DNA of 64,000 nt from a virus. The position numbers and the translations under genes were made by a program. Where the stretch lies: positions 1 to 64,000 of the IMG/VR virus record IMGVR_UViG_3300046171_000068. One strand, written 5' to 3'. Shown here piece after piece: positions 32,517-41,605 of this stretch (its first letter is position 1; every line of letters begins with the position of its first letter). A model generated the notes under the pieces. It searched no databases and was not told where the DNA came from. It worked only from the letters and a program-made list of their open reading frames with translations.

Positions 32517-32662
32517 AGCGTAGTAAATATTACAGCGATAGATATGACCATTACACATCTTTAGGACATCCTAATGGTTTATCTGCTAAGTTAGCTCATG
32601 TTGATTTAGCAAAAGAATTTAAACAAAAGAATCCAACAATAGACAAACTTAAACAAATATGA
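32513..32662 (+). other. Open frame without start, possible continuation of 32364 gene
   Basis: The frame IERSKYYSDRYDHYTSLGHP, then a conserved-looking helical end, has no ATG, GTG or TTG start but is protein-like. Loss or gain of a single A in the A8 run near 32495-32507 would fuse it to the lysine-rich protein (about 98 residues). The stop overlaps the next ATG. Confidence 0.45.
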
Positions 32663-32787
32663 CAAGACAAGAATTAGAAAAATTCATGTTACAAAACCGA
32701 CTTTCTGTCGAGGAATTTCATCGTAGGATAGGATACAGTCCTGACAATCATACGCAAGTTTCTCAAAGGCACAAAGAAGATTCCTGA
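32659..32787 (+). CDS. Small protein, 42 aa
   Basis: The ATG overlaps the previous stop (ATGA). It is charged and helical: MTRQELEKFMLQNRLSVEEF. No family is recognised. After it, 126 bases up to 32913 hold no gene beyond a 13-codon frame, but contain CTACAT/ATGTAG inverted repeats. Confidence 0.45.
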   Translation: MTRQELEKFMLQNRLSVEEFHRRIGYSPDNHTQVSQRHKEDS

Positions 32788-32913
32788 CATATGTCACTAG
32801 AATCTTTAAACAAAACCATAAAAGGTGAATAACTCGCCACTACATAAGTAATCAGACTCGCATTGGGCGAACAACTGCTCTTATAAATGTAGAAGAGACT
32901 CACAGGAGAAATA

Positions 32914-33172
32914 ATGGAAGACAAAAAAGAAGCTCAGATTAAAGCTGGGCAAGATGCAAAGCTAATAGCTTGAGAACCCTCAAATGATAGCAGCATTTAA
33001 TACTGTACTTAATAACGGATACCAACAATGGATATCTACAGAGATTAAAGATACAGAAGGTAGAGAGTCCCTTTACCATAAACAAAGAGCCATCCTAGAA
33101 GTTAAAAACACTCTAGTACAAACTGTTGAAAACGGACAGATACTAGAAGAAGAACGTAAAGGAGGCAAATGA
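32914..33172 (+). CDS. Conserved head-module protein, frameshifted, ~85 aa
   Basis: CAGGAG lies before the ATG. The first 19 codons (MEDKKEAQIKAGQDAKLIA) end at a TGA, and the next frame continues ENPQMIAAFNTVLNNGYQQW to the stop at 33172. One extra base near 32970 explains the break. Short proteins with an L-x-E-N-P-x-x-x-A-A-F motif are common just before phage scaffold genes. Confidence 0.6.
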
Positions 33173-34215
33173 TGAGTGAAGATAATAATATACCAACAAA
33201 AGAAAGTAATGTTGGAGGGATTCCTATACAGGATGGCACTGTAAGAAGTGCACAAGAACAGATTCTTCTTAATCAAAGAACTCTTGCAAAAGAACAATCC
33301 GAGGTTAATGAAGAGTCAACAGAAACTCAGGAAGATGTTTCTGCACAGGCAATGGAAGATGCCGAATCAGTTGAAAACGAAGTAGTAAATTCGGAAGAAT
33401 TAACTGCAGAGGACTTAGTTGATGATATTCCTGAACAAGGGCAACAAGACACATCGAAATACTCTATTGATTACAATGGAACAAATCTAGAAGTTGACTT
33501 GGAAGAATTGAAATCAGGATATATGAAACAGGCTGATTACACTAAAAAAGCTCAAGAAATTGCTGAACAACGTCAACAGTTTGAACAAGAACTAGCAGCG
33601 ACTCAGCAAGAGAGACAGCGATATCTTTCGCAACTTGAACAATTTGATACACAATCTGATAAAAAGATTCAGGAGCTCGAGTCTACAGATTGGGCAAAAC
33701 TCAAGGAAGAAGACCCTATGGAGTGGGCCATGAAAAGGGACCAGCTTAGGGAACTTCAAGACAATAAAAGGTTAGTTGCAGAAGAACAAAAAAATCTTCA
33801 ACAGAAACAACAAACTGAAATGCAACAGAAGTGGAATGAAGAACTTCAAAGACAGCAACAAATAATGACTCAAAGACTACCTGAGTTTAATGACCCTGAA
33901 AAAGGGCCAAAGCTTAAACAAACTATTAAAGCTTACGCTCTTACAAAAGGGTTTACTGAACAGGAAGTTGATAGTCTAATTGATGCTAGGTCAGTAGAAG
34001 TTTTACATGAAGCTGCTATGTATCGTAATCTCTTAGATGCAAAGATTGCTAATAAGAAACAAAAGGTTGTTCCTAAAATGCAAAAACCTGGTACACCAAG
34101 TACTAAGTCTGAAGTTAATAGTGAAAAGATAAAGCAAAAACAAAAGAGACTGAAAATGTCAGGAAAAACCGATGATGCAGCAGCAGTAATCGAATCCTTA
34201 CTAAAACAGTCTTAA
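33169..34215 (+). CDS. Scaffolding protein, 348 aa
   Basis: An acidic, disordered N-terminus (EESTETQEDVSAQAMEDAES) is followed by a long Gln/Glu coiled coil (residues about 125-225) and a basic C-terminal helix-rich end (KMQKPGTPSTKS ... KQKQKRLKM). This is the standard layout of scaffold proteins that act directly before the capsid gene. Two adjacent ATG codons (33169, 33172) could serve as start. Confidence 0.8.
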   Translation: MMSEDNNIPTKESNVGGIPIQDGTVRSAQEQILLNQRTLAKEQSEVNEESTETQEDVSAQAMEDAESVENEVVNSEELTAEDLVDDIPEQGQQDTSKYSIDYNGTNLEVDLEELKSGYMKQADYTKKAQEIAEQRQQFEQELAATQQERQRYLSQLEQFDTQSDKKIQELESTDWAKLKEEDPMEWAMKRDQLRELQDNKRLVAEEQKNLQQKQQTEMQQKWNEELQRQQQIMTQRLPEFNDPEKGPKLKQTIKAYALTKGFTEQEVDSLIDARSVEVLHEAAMYRNLLDAKIANKKQKVVPKMQKPGTPSTKSEVNSEKIKQKQKRLKMSGKTDDAAAVIESLLKQS

Positions 34216-34243
34216 TTAACTTTAACACAGAGGTGTAATTCAA

Positions 34244-35185
34244 ATGGCACAATTAGGAAATACATTTGAAACTTATGATGCTGTGGGTAACAGAGAAGAT
34301 TTACAGAACGTAATCTATAATATCTCTCCAACAGATACACCATTTATGTCTTCAATCGGTTCAGGTAATGCTGAATCTACCAAGCATGAATGGCAAACTG
34401 ACTCACTAGCTTCAGCAGCTTCAAATGCTCAAATAGAAGGAGATGATTCTCCAAGTGCTGCGTTATCTGCTACTTCTCGTGTTTTCAACTATACACAGAT
34501 TTCTTACAAACCTGTGATGGTCTCTGGAACACAAGAAGCAGTAAATCACGCAGGTAGAGATTCTGAACTAGCTTATCAAATAGCTAAAGCTGGTAAAGAA
34601 CTCAAAAGAGACATGGAACTTGACCTTACAGGTAAAAACGCAGCTACAGCAGGAAGCGGTAATGGTGCTACTGCTCGTAAATCTGCAGGTTTCGAGTCTT
34701 GGACAACAACAAACAACAGCTATGGTTCAGGTGGTTCTAACTCTAGTGGTACTGTAACAGATGGTACACAAAGGGTTCTTACAGAAGCTATCTTAAAAGG
34801 TGAGTTAAAATCTTGCTTTGATAATGGTGGCGACCCTGACCTACTATTAGTTGGTTCATTCAACAAACAAAAGGTATCTGGTTTTACAGGTAACTCAACT
34901 CGTATGGACATGGCAGAAGATAGAAGCTTAGTAGCTACTATTGATGTTTATGTTTCTGACTTCGGTGAAGTAAGAGTTGTAGCTGACAGATTCCTACGTT
35001 CTTCTGGTAGAAGTGCGTTGGTTGTTGATACAGAAATGTTTGCGACTGGTTTCTTGAGACCTTTCCAAACACAAGAACTAGCAAAAACTGGTGATGCTGA
35101 AAAACGCTTACTACTCGCTGAGTGGACACTCGTTGCTAAAAATGAAGCATCTTCAGCTACTATTGCTGACTTGACAACTTCATAA
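34244..35185 (+). CDS. Major capsid protein, SU10/DUF5309 type, 313 aa
   Basis: The N-terminus (NTFETYDAVGNREDLQNVIY, then SPTDTPFMSSIG) is the signature of the DUF5309/SU10 major capsid family with the HK97 fold. The C-terminal part (DRFLRSSGRSALVVDTEMF) fits the end of that family. SD GAGG stands 10 bases before the ATG. Two hairpins follow the gene, which may raise its transcript relative to downstream genes. Confidence 0.9.
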   Translation: MAQLGNTFETYDAVGNREDLQNVIYNISPTDTPFMSSIGSGNAESTKHEWQTDSLASAASNAQIEGDDSPSAALSATSRVFNYTQISYKPVMVSGTQEAVNHAGRDSELAYQIAKAGKELKRDMELDLTGKNAATAGSGNGATARKSAGFESWTTTNNSYGSGGSNSSGTVTDGTQRVLTEAILKGELKSCFDNGGDPDLLLVGSFNKQKVSGFTGNSTRMDMAEDRSLVATIDVYVSDFGEVRVVADRFLRSSGRSALVVDTEMFATGFLRPFQTQELAKTGDAEKRLLLAEWTLVAKNEASSATIADLTTS

Positions 35186-35193
35186 AAAATATT

Positions 35194-35253
35194 TTTCATG
35201 TAACTTTCTCATCATGAAAGGGGGCAGGTTTTCTCATATTGTTTTCCTGCCCC
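35194..35253 (+). terminator. Two hairpins after the capsid gene
   Basis: First TTTCATG/CATGAAA (35194-35219, 12-base loop), then GGGGCAGG/CCTGCCCC (35221-35253, 17-base loop). There is no T run behind the second stem, so partial termination or transcript protection is more likely than a full stop. Confidence 0.5.
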
Positions 35254-35328
35254 ACCCAAGATACTGATTAATAATGACCTTGAAGAACGTATCGCTTCGG
35301 AACGAGGGTTATTAACTAGGAGACTTTA
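35254..35328 (+). promoter_or_regulatory. Structured leader before head-completion genes
   Basis: It contains the dyad TTAATAA/TTATTAA enclosing ACGTATCGCTTCGGAACG, then AGGAG before the ATG at 35329. No clear promoter is visible. Confidence 0.35.
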
Positions 35329-35676
35329 ATGAGAACATTAAATGATTATTTTGTAACAGCAGAGATAGAAGACGTATCTACTGCATCTAGTACATTCGTT
35401 GCTATCCCAGATGGTGGACGAGTAGTTAAAATTATATCTGCACTACAAGGTGCTATTAGTGGTGGTAATGCTGCAGTTTCTTTTGAAATCGGTGGCACAG
35501 CTATTACTAGTGGTGGTATTACAGTTGCTCACTCAGGTTCAGCAGCAGGTGATGTAGATACATCAGTTCCTACAGCAGCTAACTCAGTTGAAGAAGACGG
35601 AACTATTGAAATGATAACAGATGGTGGTTCTACAGGAACAGCTAAATTATTAGTAACATTTGTAATTAGGAGATAA
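35329..35676 (+). CDS. Head decoration/fibre-like protein, 115 aa
   Basis: A beta-rich, Gly/Ser/Thr-rich protein (VAIPDGGRVVKIISALQGAI ... AKLLVTFVIRR). Its place immediately after the capsid gene and its size suit a decoration or head-spike protein. No motif proves this. Confidence 0.5.
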   Translation: MRTLNDYFVTAEIEDVSTASSTFVAIPDGGRVVKIISALQGAISGGNAAVSFEIGGTAITSGGITVAHSGSAAGDVDTSVPTAANSVEEDGTIEMITDGGSTGTAKLLVTFVIRR

Positions 35677-35678
35677 GC

Positions 35679-35954
35679 ATGTCAAGAATGAGAGTAACAA
35701 ATACTATCGTAAGAGGTGTTACTGCTACATCTCAACAGTCTACAGCTACTGATGCAAATACTGAGTATGTCAGAATCGTATCTGATACAGATGGAGTTCA
35801 TATAGCTTTTGGTGCATCACCAACAGCAACAACAAGTACAACAATACTTGGTGCATATGACCCTGAAATATTTAAGATTGATGGTGGCATGAAAGTCGCT
35901 GCAATACTTGCAAGTGGAACAGGTAATATTTATATAGATGAGTTAAGTGAATGA
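35679..35954 (+). CDS. Small beta-rich head protein, 91 aa
   Basis: The pattern ANTEYVRIVSDTDGVHIAFG ... TTTILGAYDPEIFKIDGG resembles small head proteins that follow capsid genes in marine podoviruses. It overlaps the next gene by four bases. The function is inferred from position. Confidence 0.5.
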   Translation: MSRMRVTNTIVRGVTATSQQSTATDANTEYVRIVSDTDGVHIAFGASPTATTSTTILGAYDPEIFKIDGGMKVAAILASGTGNIYIDELSE

Positions 35955-36250
35955 AACGTAAGATAGGACAAAATCAGATATTTCATTATCATAATCCTAC
36001 TGGCGAGTTCGCTATAGAACACATCGAAGATATACAACCCCTTATTGATTCTAATAAAAAATTACAGAACGAGGACCATCATAAAGCAGATGAGTTTAGA
36101 CTCTCTGCTCGTATTCCTTTGACTGTAGTTTATGAATGGAAAAGACTATTTGGGGTTGATTTATTTAATAAAGACCACAAAGAAGCAGTAAAAAAACTTA
36201 TTAACAGTCCTGATTACAGGTATCTAAAGACAACCAATAGGCGAATATAA
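35951..36250 (+). CDS. Conserved head-tail module protein, 99 aa
   Basis: A mixed, charged protein (GEFAIEHIEDIQPLIDSNKK ... YEWKRLFGVDLFNKDHKEA) with overlaps to both neighbours. It lies between the head proteins and the adaptor. Proteins of this size and position are often unassigned connector or assembly factors. No family is recognised. Confidence 0.5.
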   Translation: MKRKIGQNQIFHYHNPTGEFAIEHIEDIQPLIDSNKKLQNEDHHKADEFRLSARIPLTVVYEWKRLFGVDLFNKDHKEAVKKLINSPDYRYLKTTNRRI

Positions 36251-36876
36251 TGGCAATAACTAATTACTCAGAACTTAAATCAGCTATCGCTGACTGGTTA
36301 GATAGAACAGATTTAACTGACCAAATACCTGATTTTATTACACTAGCAGAAGCTAGACATAAAAGAGATTTTAAACTCAGAAGAATGGAAACAAGGGTTA
36401 CAGCAGATACTATAGCTGATACCGAGTATTATACATTGCCTGATAATTATGTTGCTATGCGTAATATACAACTAAATACTGACCCTAAAACATCTTTAGA
36501 ATATTTAACACCTGAACAAATGGACAGAATTTATGCAGGAAGCAATAAAGGCAAACCTAAAGCATACAGTATCATTGGTAATGATATACAGCTAAGACCA
36601 ACACCTGATAGTGCATACGAAATAGAAATATTATATTTTAAACACTTTGCCGCATTATCAGATTCAGCACCTACTAATGAAATGCTAACTAACCATCCTG
36701 ATGCTTATCTTTATGGAGCATTGGTTGAAGCAGAACCTTATTTACAAAACGATAAGAGAATACAAGTATGGTCTAGTTTCTATGATAGAGCAAAGAAAGA
36801 TATAATAGATTCTAATGAAAGAGATAGACACTCAGGTGTAGCTCCTACAACAAGAGTTGATTACGGATTATATTAA
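36250..36876 (+). CDS. Head-tail adaptor protein, SU10/gp4-like, 208 aa
   Basis: A helical N-terminus (ITNYSELKSAIADWLDRTDL) and the segment TLPDNYVAMRNIQLNTDP ... SIIGNDIQLRPTPDSAYEIEI follow the phage adaptor family that docks under the portal. Its last 26 codons match the first 78 bases of the window, and this match sets the repeat length of 36798 bases. It overlaps both neighbours by one base. Confidence 0.75.
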   Translation: MAITNYSELKSAIADWLDRTDLTDQIPDFITLAEARHKRDFKLRRMETRVTADTIADTEYYTLPDNYVAMRNIQLNTDPKTSLEYLTPEQMDRIYAGSNKGKPKAYSIIGNDIQLRPTPDSAYEIEILYFKHFAALSDSAPTNEMLTNHPDAYLYGALVEAEPYLQNDKRIQVWSSFYDRAKKDIIDSNERDRHSGVAPTTRVDYGLY

Positions 36877-37067
36877 TGACAGTTTGGGCAGAACAATCTA
36901 CAACTAGTACCAACTGGGAACTAGAGGGAACATTTTTTTTTAAAACAGAAGATGATTTGTTCTTTTTTGCAACAGAAAACAATATTATTTTTGAGCAAGA
37001 AAACATACCAGTATTAACAGTTGATGATTGGACAGTACAATCGACAACAGCAACCACATGGACATAA
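36876..37067 (+). CDS. Small tail-module protein, 63 aa (unit B)
   Basis: The intact form of the frameshifted gene at 78-268. Two similar ends (VWAEQSTTSTNW and DWTVQSTTATTW) flank an acidic/aromatic middle (FFFKTEDDLFFFATE). It runs directly into the fibre gene without a gap. The function is unknown. Confidence 0.6.
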   Translation: MTVWAEQSTTSTNWELEGTFFFKTEDDLFFFATENNIIFEQENIPVLTVDDWTVQSTTATTWT

Positions 37068-38689
37068 ATGGCAAATAAGAAATTTTCAGAATTAACAGAA
37101 GTTACCACCCCGAATAGTGAGTCTATATTTGCTACAGCTTATGATGGGGATAACTTTAAAGTTACACTAACAAACATAGCTGCAAACATGCCATCTATTA
37201 CTACAAGTGGCACAGTTACAGGTACAACATTTATAGGTAATGTAACAGGTAATGTTACAGGTTCAGTTACAGGTAATGCAGATACAGCTACAGCACTAGC
37301 TACAGGTCGTACAATAGGTATGACAGGTGATGTTACTTGGACTTCAGCATCTTTTGATGGTACAGGTAATGTAACAGGTACAGCTTCTATAGGAAGTGGT
37401 GTTATTGTTGATGCTGATGTCAATGCAAGTGCTGCAATAGATGCAAGTAAAATACATGATGGCACAGTTTCTAATACAGAATTTGGATATTTAAATGGTG
37501 TTTCCTCTGCAATACAAACGCAGATGGACACAAAGATTACAGCTAGTTCTACAGATACTCTAACGAATAAGACAATTAATACAGCTAGTAATACGATTAC
37601 AATAGTAGAAGCAGATATATCAGACCTCGGCTCATATATCACAGCATCTTCTACAGACACACTAACTAATAAAACATTTGATGCTAATGGAACAGGCAAT
37701 AGTCTTTCTAATGTTGAGGTAGCAGATTTAGCATCAGGTGTTCTTGATACAGATATATCAACTGTTTCTGCATCTGATGATACACTAGCATCAGCAAAAG
37801 CAATCAAGACTTATGTAGATGCACAAGTTACAGCACAAGACCTAGACTTCCAGGCAGATACAGGTGGTGCATTATCTATTGACCTAGATAGTGAAACACT
37901 AACCTTTACTGGTGGTACAGGTATAGATACAAGTGGTAGTGGTAATGCAGTTACCTTTGCGATTGATTCAACTGTTGCAACTTTATCAGGAACACAAACA
38001 CTAACAAACAAAACAATCAATAGTGCGTCAAATACCATAACGATTACAGAATCAAACATATCTGATTTAGGAGCTTACATAACTGCAAGTTCAACTGATA
38101 CTCTAACTAATAAGTCAGGAAGTAACAGTCAATGGACTAACGATGCAGGATTTATTACAGCTTCATCTACAGACACACTTACCAATAAATCAGGTAACAT
38201 CAGTCAATGGACAAATGATTCATCATACTTAACTGGCAACCAAACAATAACATTAAGTGGTGATGCTAGTGGTAGTGGCACAACAGCTATTACAGTTACA
38301 GTTGCAGATGATTCGCACAACCATATCATATCTAATGTCGATGGATTACAAACAGCATTAGATGGTAAAGGTAGCACAAACATCAACAACAGGTAGTGCA
38401 GAGATTCCTGCAGGTACAACAGCTAGAAAGAGATGGCTCACCTAGTGCAGGTTATTTAAGATTTAATACAACTGATTCATCATTTGAGGGCTACGATGGT
38501 AGTGCTTGGGGTGCAATCGGTGGTGGTGGAGGAGCATCAGCAGGTGGTGCTATCTATGAAAACTCAGATGATATAACATCTGACTATACAATAACATCAG
38601 GTAAGAATGGATTTTCAGTTGGACCAATGACCATAGCAAGTGGTGTAACAGTAACAGTTCCTAGTGGACAAAGGTGGGTAATACTATGA
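37068..38689 (+). CDS. Repetitive tail fibre protein, two frameshifts (unit B)
   Basis: Homologue of the 543-residue fibre at 269. It is nearly identical through the TLTNKT repeats up to about 38366. One extra A (AAA for AA) then shifts the frame, and a second extra A near 38425 shifts it again. From there the frame reads SAGYLRFNTTDSSFEGYDGS to PSGQRWVIL. Both breaks are A-run insertions, typical of read errors. The corrected length is about 540 residues. Confidence 0.75.
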
Positions 38690-39726
38690 CATGTAAGGTT
38701 AATGCCGATACAACTAATGGATTAAAACTAACATCAGATACAAGTGGTGAAATAGACCTACAAACCAATGGTACAACTAAAGTACACATGGAGAGTAGTG
38801 GTAATGTAGGGATAGGTACTAGTAATCCATCATATAATTTAGATGTACAATCTAGTGACCAAACTAATATAAGGATTCACAACACAGGTACAGAAAATTC
38901 TTTTTTAAGAATAACGACTAATAGCACATCTGCTTCTTCTGGTATTGTTTTTGGTGATGTTGATGATATTGATGTTGGCACAATGATTTATGACCATGCA
39001 AATAATTATATAACTTGGAAAACAAATGCAGATGAGCATATGAGGTTAAATAATGCAGGTGATTTAATTATTGGAGATACTCTATCAGAAGTACAACCAG
39101 GATTTAATAATAACACACAAGCTATATCTATAAGAGGTGGCACTAACGAACAATTTTTTATTTCATCAAGTTCAAATCCTATGTTTGTAAATAGAACTGT
39201 AGATGGTAGTTTAGTTGTTTTTAGAAGTGCTGGAAATTCAGAAGGAAATATATCAGTATCAGGTTCAACAGTATCCTACAATGGTGGACACTTATCTCGT
39301 TGGGGAAGATTATCGGACAACTCACAACCAACTATCTTAAAAGGCACAGTCATGTCTAACCTAGATGAAATGGTTGTATGGGAAGTAGATGGTGTTGAAG
39401 TAGAAAACGAACAAAGAAACCAACTTAAAATAAGTGATGTTGAGGGTGACATCAATGTTGCAGGATTATTTGTTAAGTGGGATACAGAAGAAGATGGATA
39501 TAACGATATAGATTTAGCAATGACAGGTGATATGATTATCAGAATTGCACAAGGAACAACAGTTCAAAGAGGAGACTTACTCATGTCAGCAGGTGATGGC
39601 ACAGCAAAACCACAAGGAGATGATATAGTAAGAAGTAAAACAATCGCAAAGGTAACATCAACTACAGTAATCAATACATATGATGATGGAAGTTATGTAG
39701 TACCTTGTGTAGTAATGGCTTGTTAG
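38686..39726 (+). CDS. Receptor-binding protein, 346 aa (unit B)
   Basis: ATG 38686 overlaps the fibre stop, as in unit A; a GTG at 38674 is less likely. The N-terminal ~50 residues match the unit A protein. Residues 50-200 (NVGIGTSNPSYNLDVQSSDQ ...) resemble the GIGTS-type fibre domain that often precedes an intramolecular chaperone. The C-terminal part (VEVENEQRNQLKISDVEGDI ... AQGTTVQRGDLLMSAGDG) is like C-terminal domains of phage fibre tips. It probably sets host range. Confidence 0.65.
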   Translation: MTCKVNADTTNGLKLTSDTSGEIDLQTNGTTKVHMESSGNVGIGTSNPSYNLDVQSSDQTNIRIHNTGTENSFLRITTNSTSASSGIVFGDVDDIDVGTMIYDHANNYITWKTNADEHMRLNNAGDLIIGDTLSEVQPGFNNNTQAISIRGGTNEQFFISSSSNPMFVNRTVDGSLVVFRSAGNSEGNISVSGSTVSYNGGHLSRWGRLSDNSQPTILKGTVMSNLDEMVVWEVDGVEVENEQRNQLKISDVEGDINVAGLFVKWDTEEDGYNDIDLAMTGDMIIRIAQGTTVQRGDLLMSAGDGTAKPQGDDIVRSKTIAKVTSTTVINTYDDGSYVVPCVVMAC

Positions 39727-39737
39727 GAGAATAATTA

Positions 39738-40871
39738 ATGGCACTCACTTTACATGGTACAGTATCAGATAACACAGTAGCTTTAGATAGAAAGACTGCT
39801 ACTCCATTGATTATAAATGGTGATATGCAAATTGCACAAAGAGGAACTTCTTTTTCTCCTAGTAGTAGTGTTGATTTTTATTCGATAGATAGATTTGCTT
39901 ATTTTGCTACAAGTGGTGCTACAGGTGATGCTACAATTACACAAGCAACTGATGCTCCATCAAATACAGGACTTGTTAAATCTTTAAAAATAACACCTGA
40001 TGCAACTGAAACACCAACAGGAACTCACAATGTGTGTTTTGCTTATTCTTTAGAGGGTCAAGATGTGCAAGTTTTACAACATGGCTCTACTTCTCCTGAA
40101 TCAGTTACTTTGGCTTTTTGGGTAAAATCAAATAAGACAGGTACTTATTGTGTTCAAATTAAAGAAGAAAATATAACAGATGAAAGTTATGTGCTTTTTG
40201 AGTACACCATAAATAGTTCTAATACATGGGAAAAAAAAGTAATATCATGGACTGGTAATTCAGCTCATACAATTAATAATGATAATGCTCAAGGGTATAG
40301 AATACTGTGGCATTTAGCAACTGGCTCAGATGACCATGCATCAGCAACTACAAGTTGGACTGTATCAACATCATTTAAAGCCACATCAAACCAAGTAAAC
40401 TTTTTTGATAGCACATCTAATGAATTATATATAACAGGTGTTCAACTAGAAGTAGGAACATTTGATGCTAACAGCATACCACCATTTCAGTTTGAAGATG
40501 TAGGTACAAGTCTAGCTAGATGTATGAGATATTACGAAAGAAGTCAAGGAACAGGTAGTAATAGAGAATACTTTTCAATAGGAATTAAAAGAGATGGTTA
40601 TACCAACTCTGACCACACAGTATCAGGAATTATAACTTACAAAGTTAGAAAAAGAGCAATTCCTACAATAGGTTATAATAGTGCAACTAGTTTTGTTTAT
40701 ACCTATGGTATATCAAGTGTTCAAAATTTTAGTAGTGTTAATATTCAAAATATAGGATTAGACCATGCAAGATTTCATGGTGAACTAGGAACTGCAGTTA
40801 CAAATAGTGGTGGCATTATAGCTAGGAGAGAAGAAACTGCATATTATTATGATATAGATTCGGAGTTATAA
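39738..40871 (+). CDS. Tail tip protein, 377 aa (unit B-specific)
   Basis: It opens MALTLHGTVSDNTVAL like the 174-residue unit A gene, then carries INGDMQIAQRGTSFS, a frequent motif of phage appendage proteins. A carbohydrate-binding-like beta domain (SVTLAFWVKSNKTGTYCVQI ... YITGVQLEVGTFDANSI) and a C-terminal CMRYYERSQ segment follow. Glycan binding is inferred from the pattern. Confidence 0.6.
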   Translation: MALTLHGTVSDNTVALDRKTATPLIINGDMQIAQRGTSFSPSSSVDFYSIDRFAYFATSGATGDATITQATDAPSNTGLVKSLKITPDATETPTGTHNVCFAYSLEGQDVQVLQHGSTSPESVTLAFWVKSNKTGTYCVQIKEENITDESYVLFEYTINSSNTWEKKVISWTGNSAHTINNDNAQGYRILWHLATGSDDHASATTSWTVSTSFKATSNQVNFFDSTSNELYITGVQLEVGTFDANSIPPFQFEDVGTSLARCMRYYERSQGTGSNREYFSIGIKRDGYTNSDHTVSGIITYKVRKRAIPTIGYNSATSFVYTYGISSVQNFSSVNIQNIGLDHARFHGELGTAVTNSGGIIARREETAYYYDIDSEL

Positions 40872-41044
40872 TGATTAATACAGTTAAAAAAGTTTATTCA
40901 GATGGAAATTTAGATAATTACCAAGTAACCTATCAAAATTCTAGTGTTATTAAATCAGTACCATTAGATGAAAATAATTCAGATTACCAAGCAATTCAAG
41001 AATGGGTTGCCGAGGGTAACACAATACAGGAAGCAGATGAATGA
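40871..41044 (+). CDS. Small tail protein, 57 aa (unit B)
   Basis: It begins one base before the previous stop ends (TAATG) and overlaps the next ATG (ATGA). Sequence VKKVYSDGNLDNYQVTYQNS ... AIQEWVAEGNTIQEADE. The W-x-x-x-G-N-x-I-x-x-A ending is common in small proteins beside phage fibre genes. The unit A slot has a different 88-residue protein. Confidence 0.55.
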   Translation: MINTVKKVYSDGNLDNYQVTYQNSSVIKSVPLDENNSDYQAIQEWVAEGNTIQEADE

Positions 41045-41604
41045 GTAGTATAAAACTAAAAGGGTCTACGAGTGGCGATATAACAATCTCAGCACCTGCT
41101 GTAGCAGGAACTAATACTCTTACTTTACCTGCAAATTCAGGGGAGATAACTGTAGGTGGAAATAATACTCCTGCTTTTCAAGCAGAATTAAGTGCTGACC
41201 AGACTATAAGTTCTAATGTAATTACAAAAGTACAATTTGATACGGAAATTTTTGATACAGATGGATGTTATGATAACACAACTAATTATAGGTTTACTCC
41301 GACAGTAGCAGGTAAATATTTTGTTTATGCACAAATTAGGTCAGACTCGGCAGGTAATAGTCAAGGTTCATTTATAGCATCTAATATTCAAAAAAATGGG
41401 AGTATTATTGCAGAAAGTGTTATAGATTTTAGAAGTAATAATGGTCGTCAAGCAGGATTATCTCTAAACACAGTAGTAGAAATGAATGGAAGTACAGATT
41501 ACTTAGAGGGTTATGGAAGACTGCTAGACACTAGTGGTAGTCCAAAATTTGAGAGCGTTAATTCTTCTAATTATTTTGGAGCATATAAGCTAATAGGAGT
41601 ATAA
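41041..41604 (+). CDS. C1q-like tail tip protein, 187 aa (unit B)
   Basis: N-terminal attachment motif LKGSTSGDITISAPAVAGTN. The C-terminal ~130 residues have the C1q-like pattern FTPTVAGKYFVYAQIRSDSA ... IQKNGSIIAESV ... YFGAYKLIGV. Parallel in layout to the unit A gene at 3289, but the head differs. Confidence 0.65.
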   Translation: MSSIKLKGSTSGDITISAPAVAGTNTLTLPANSGEITVGGNNTPAFQAELSADQTISSNVITKVQFDTEIFDTDGCYDNTTNYRFTPTVAGKYFVYAQIRSDSAGNSQGSFIASNIQKNGSIIAESVIDFRSNNGRQAGLSLNTVVEMNGSTDYLEGYGRLLDTSGSPKFESVNSSNYFGAYKLIGV

Positions 41605-41605
41605 T

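Larger units (their letters stand above)
1..36798 (+). repeat. Unit A: one full phage genome circumference, tandem with unit B
   Basis: Base 1 lies inside the head-tail adaptor gene and aligns with base 36799 in the second adaptor gene, so this interval is one complete head-to-tail genome length of about 36.8 kb. Gene order from the adaptor through tail, ejection, export, replication and early genes is repeated after 36799. The two units are not identical: near-identical blocks alternate with diverged or replaced genes. Only this unit contains the head module (28067-36876) within the window. The alignment is seen directly. Whether the arrangement is a real molecule or an assembly product is not decided by the sequence. 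Confidence 0.9.
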
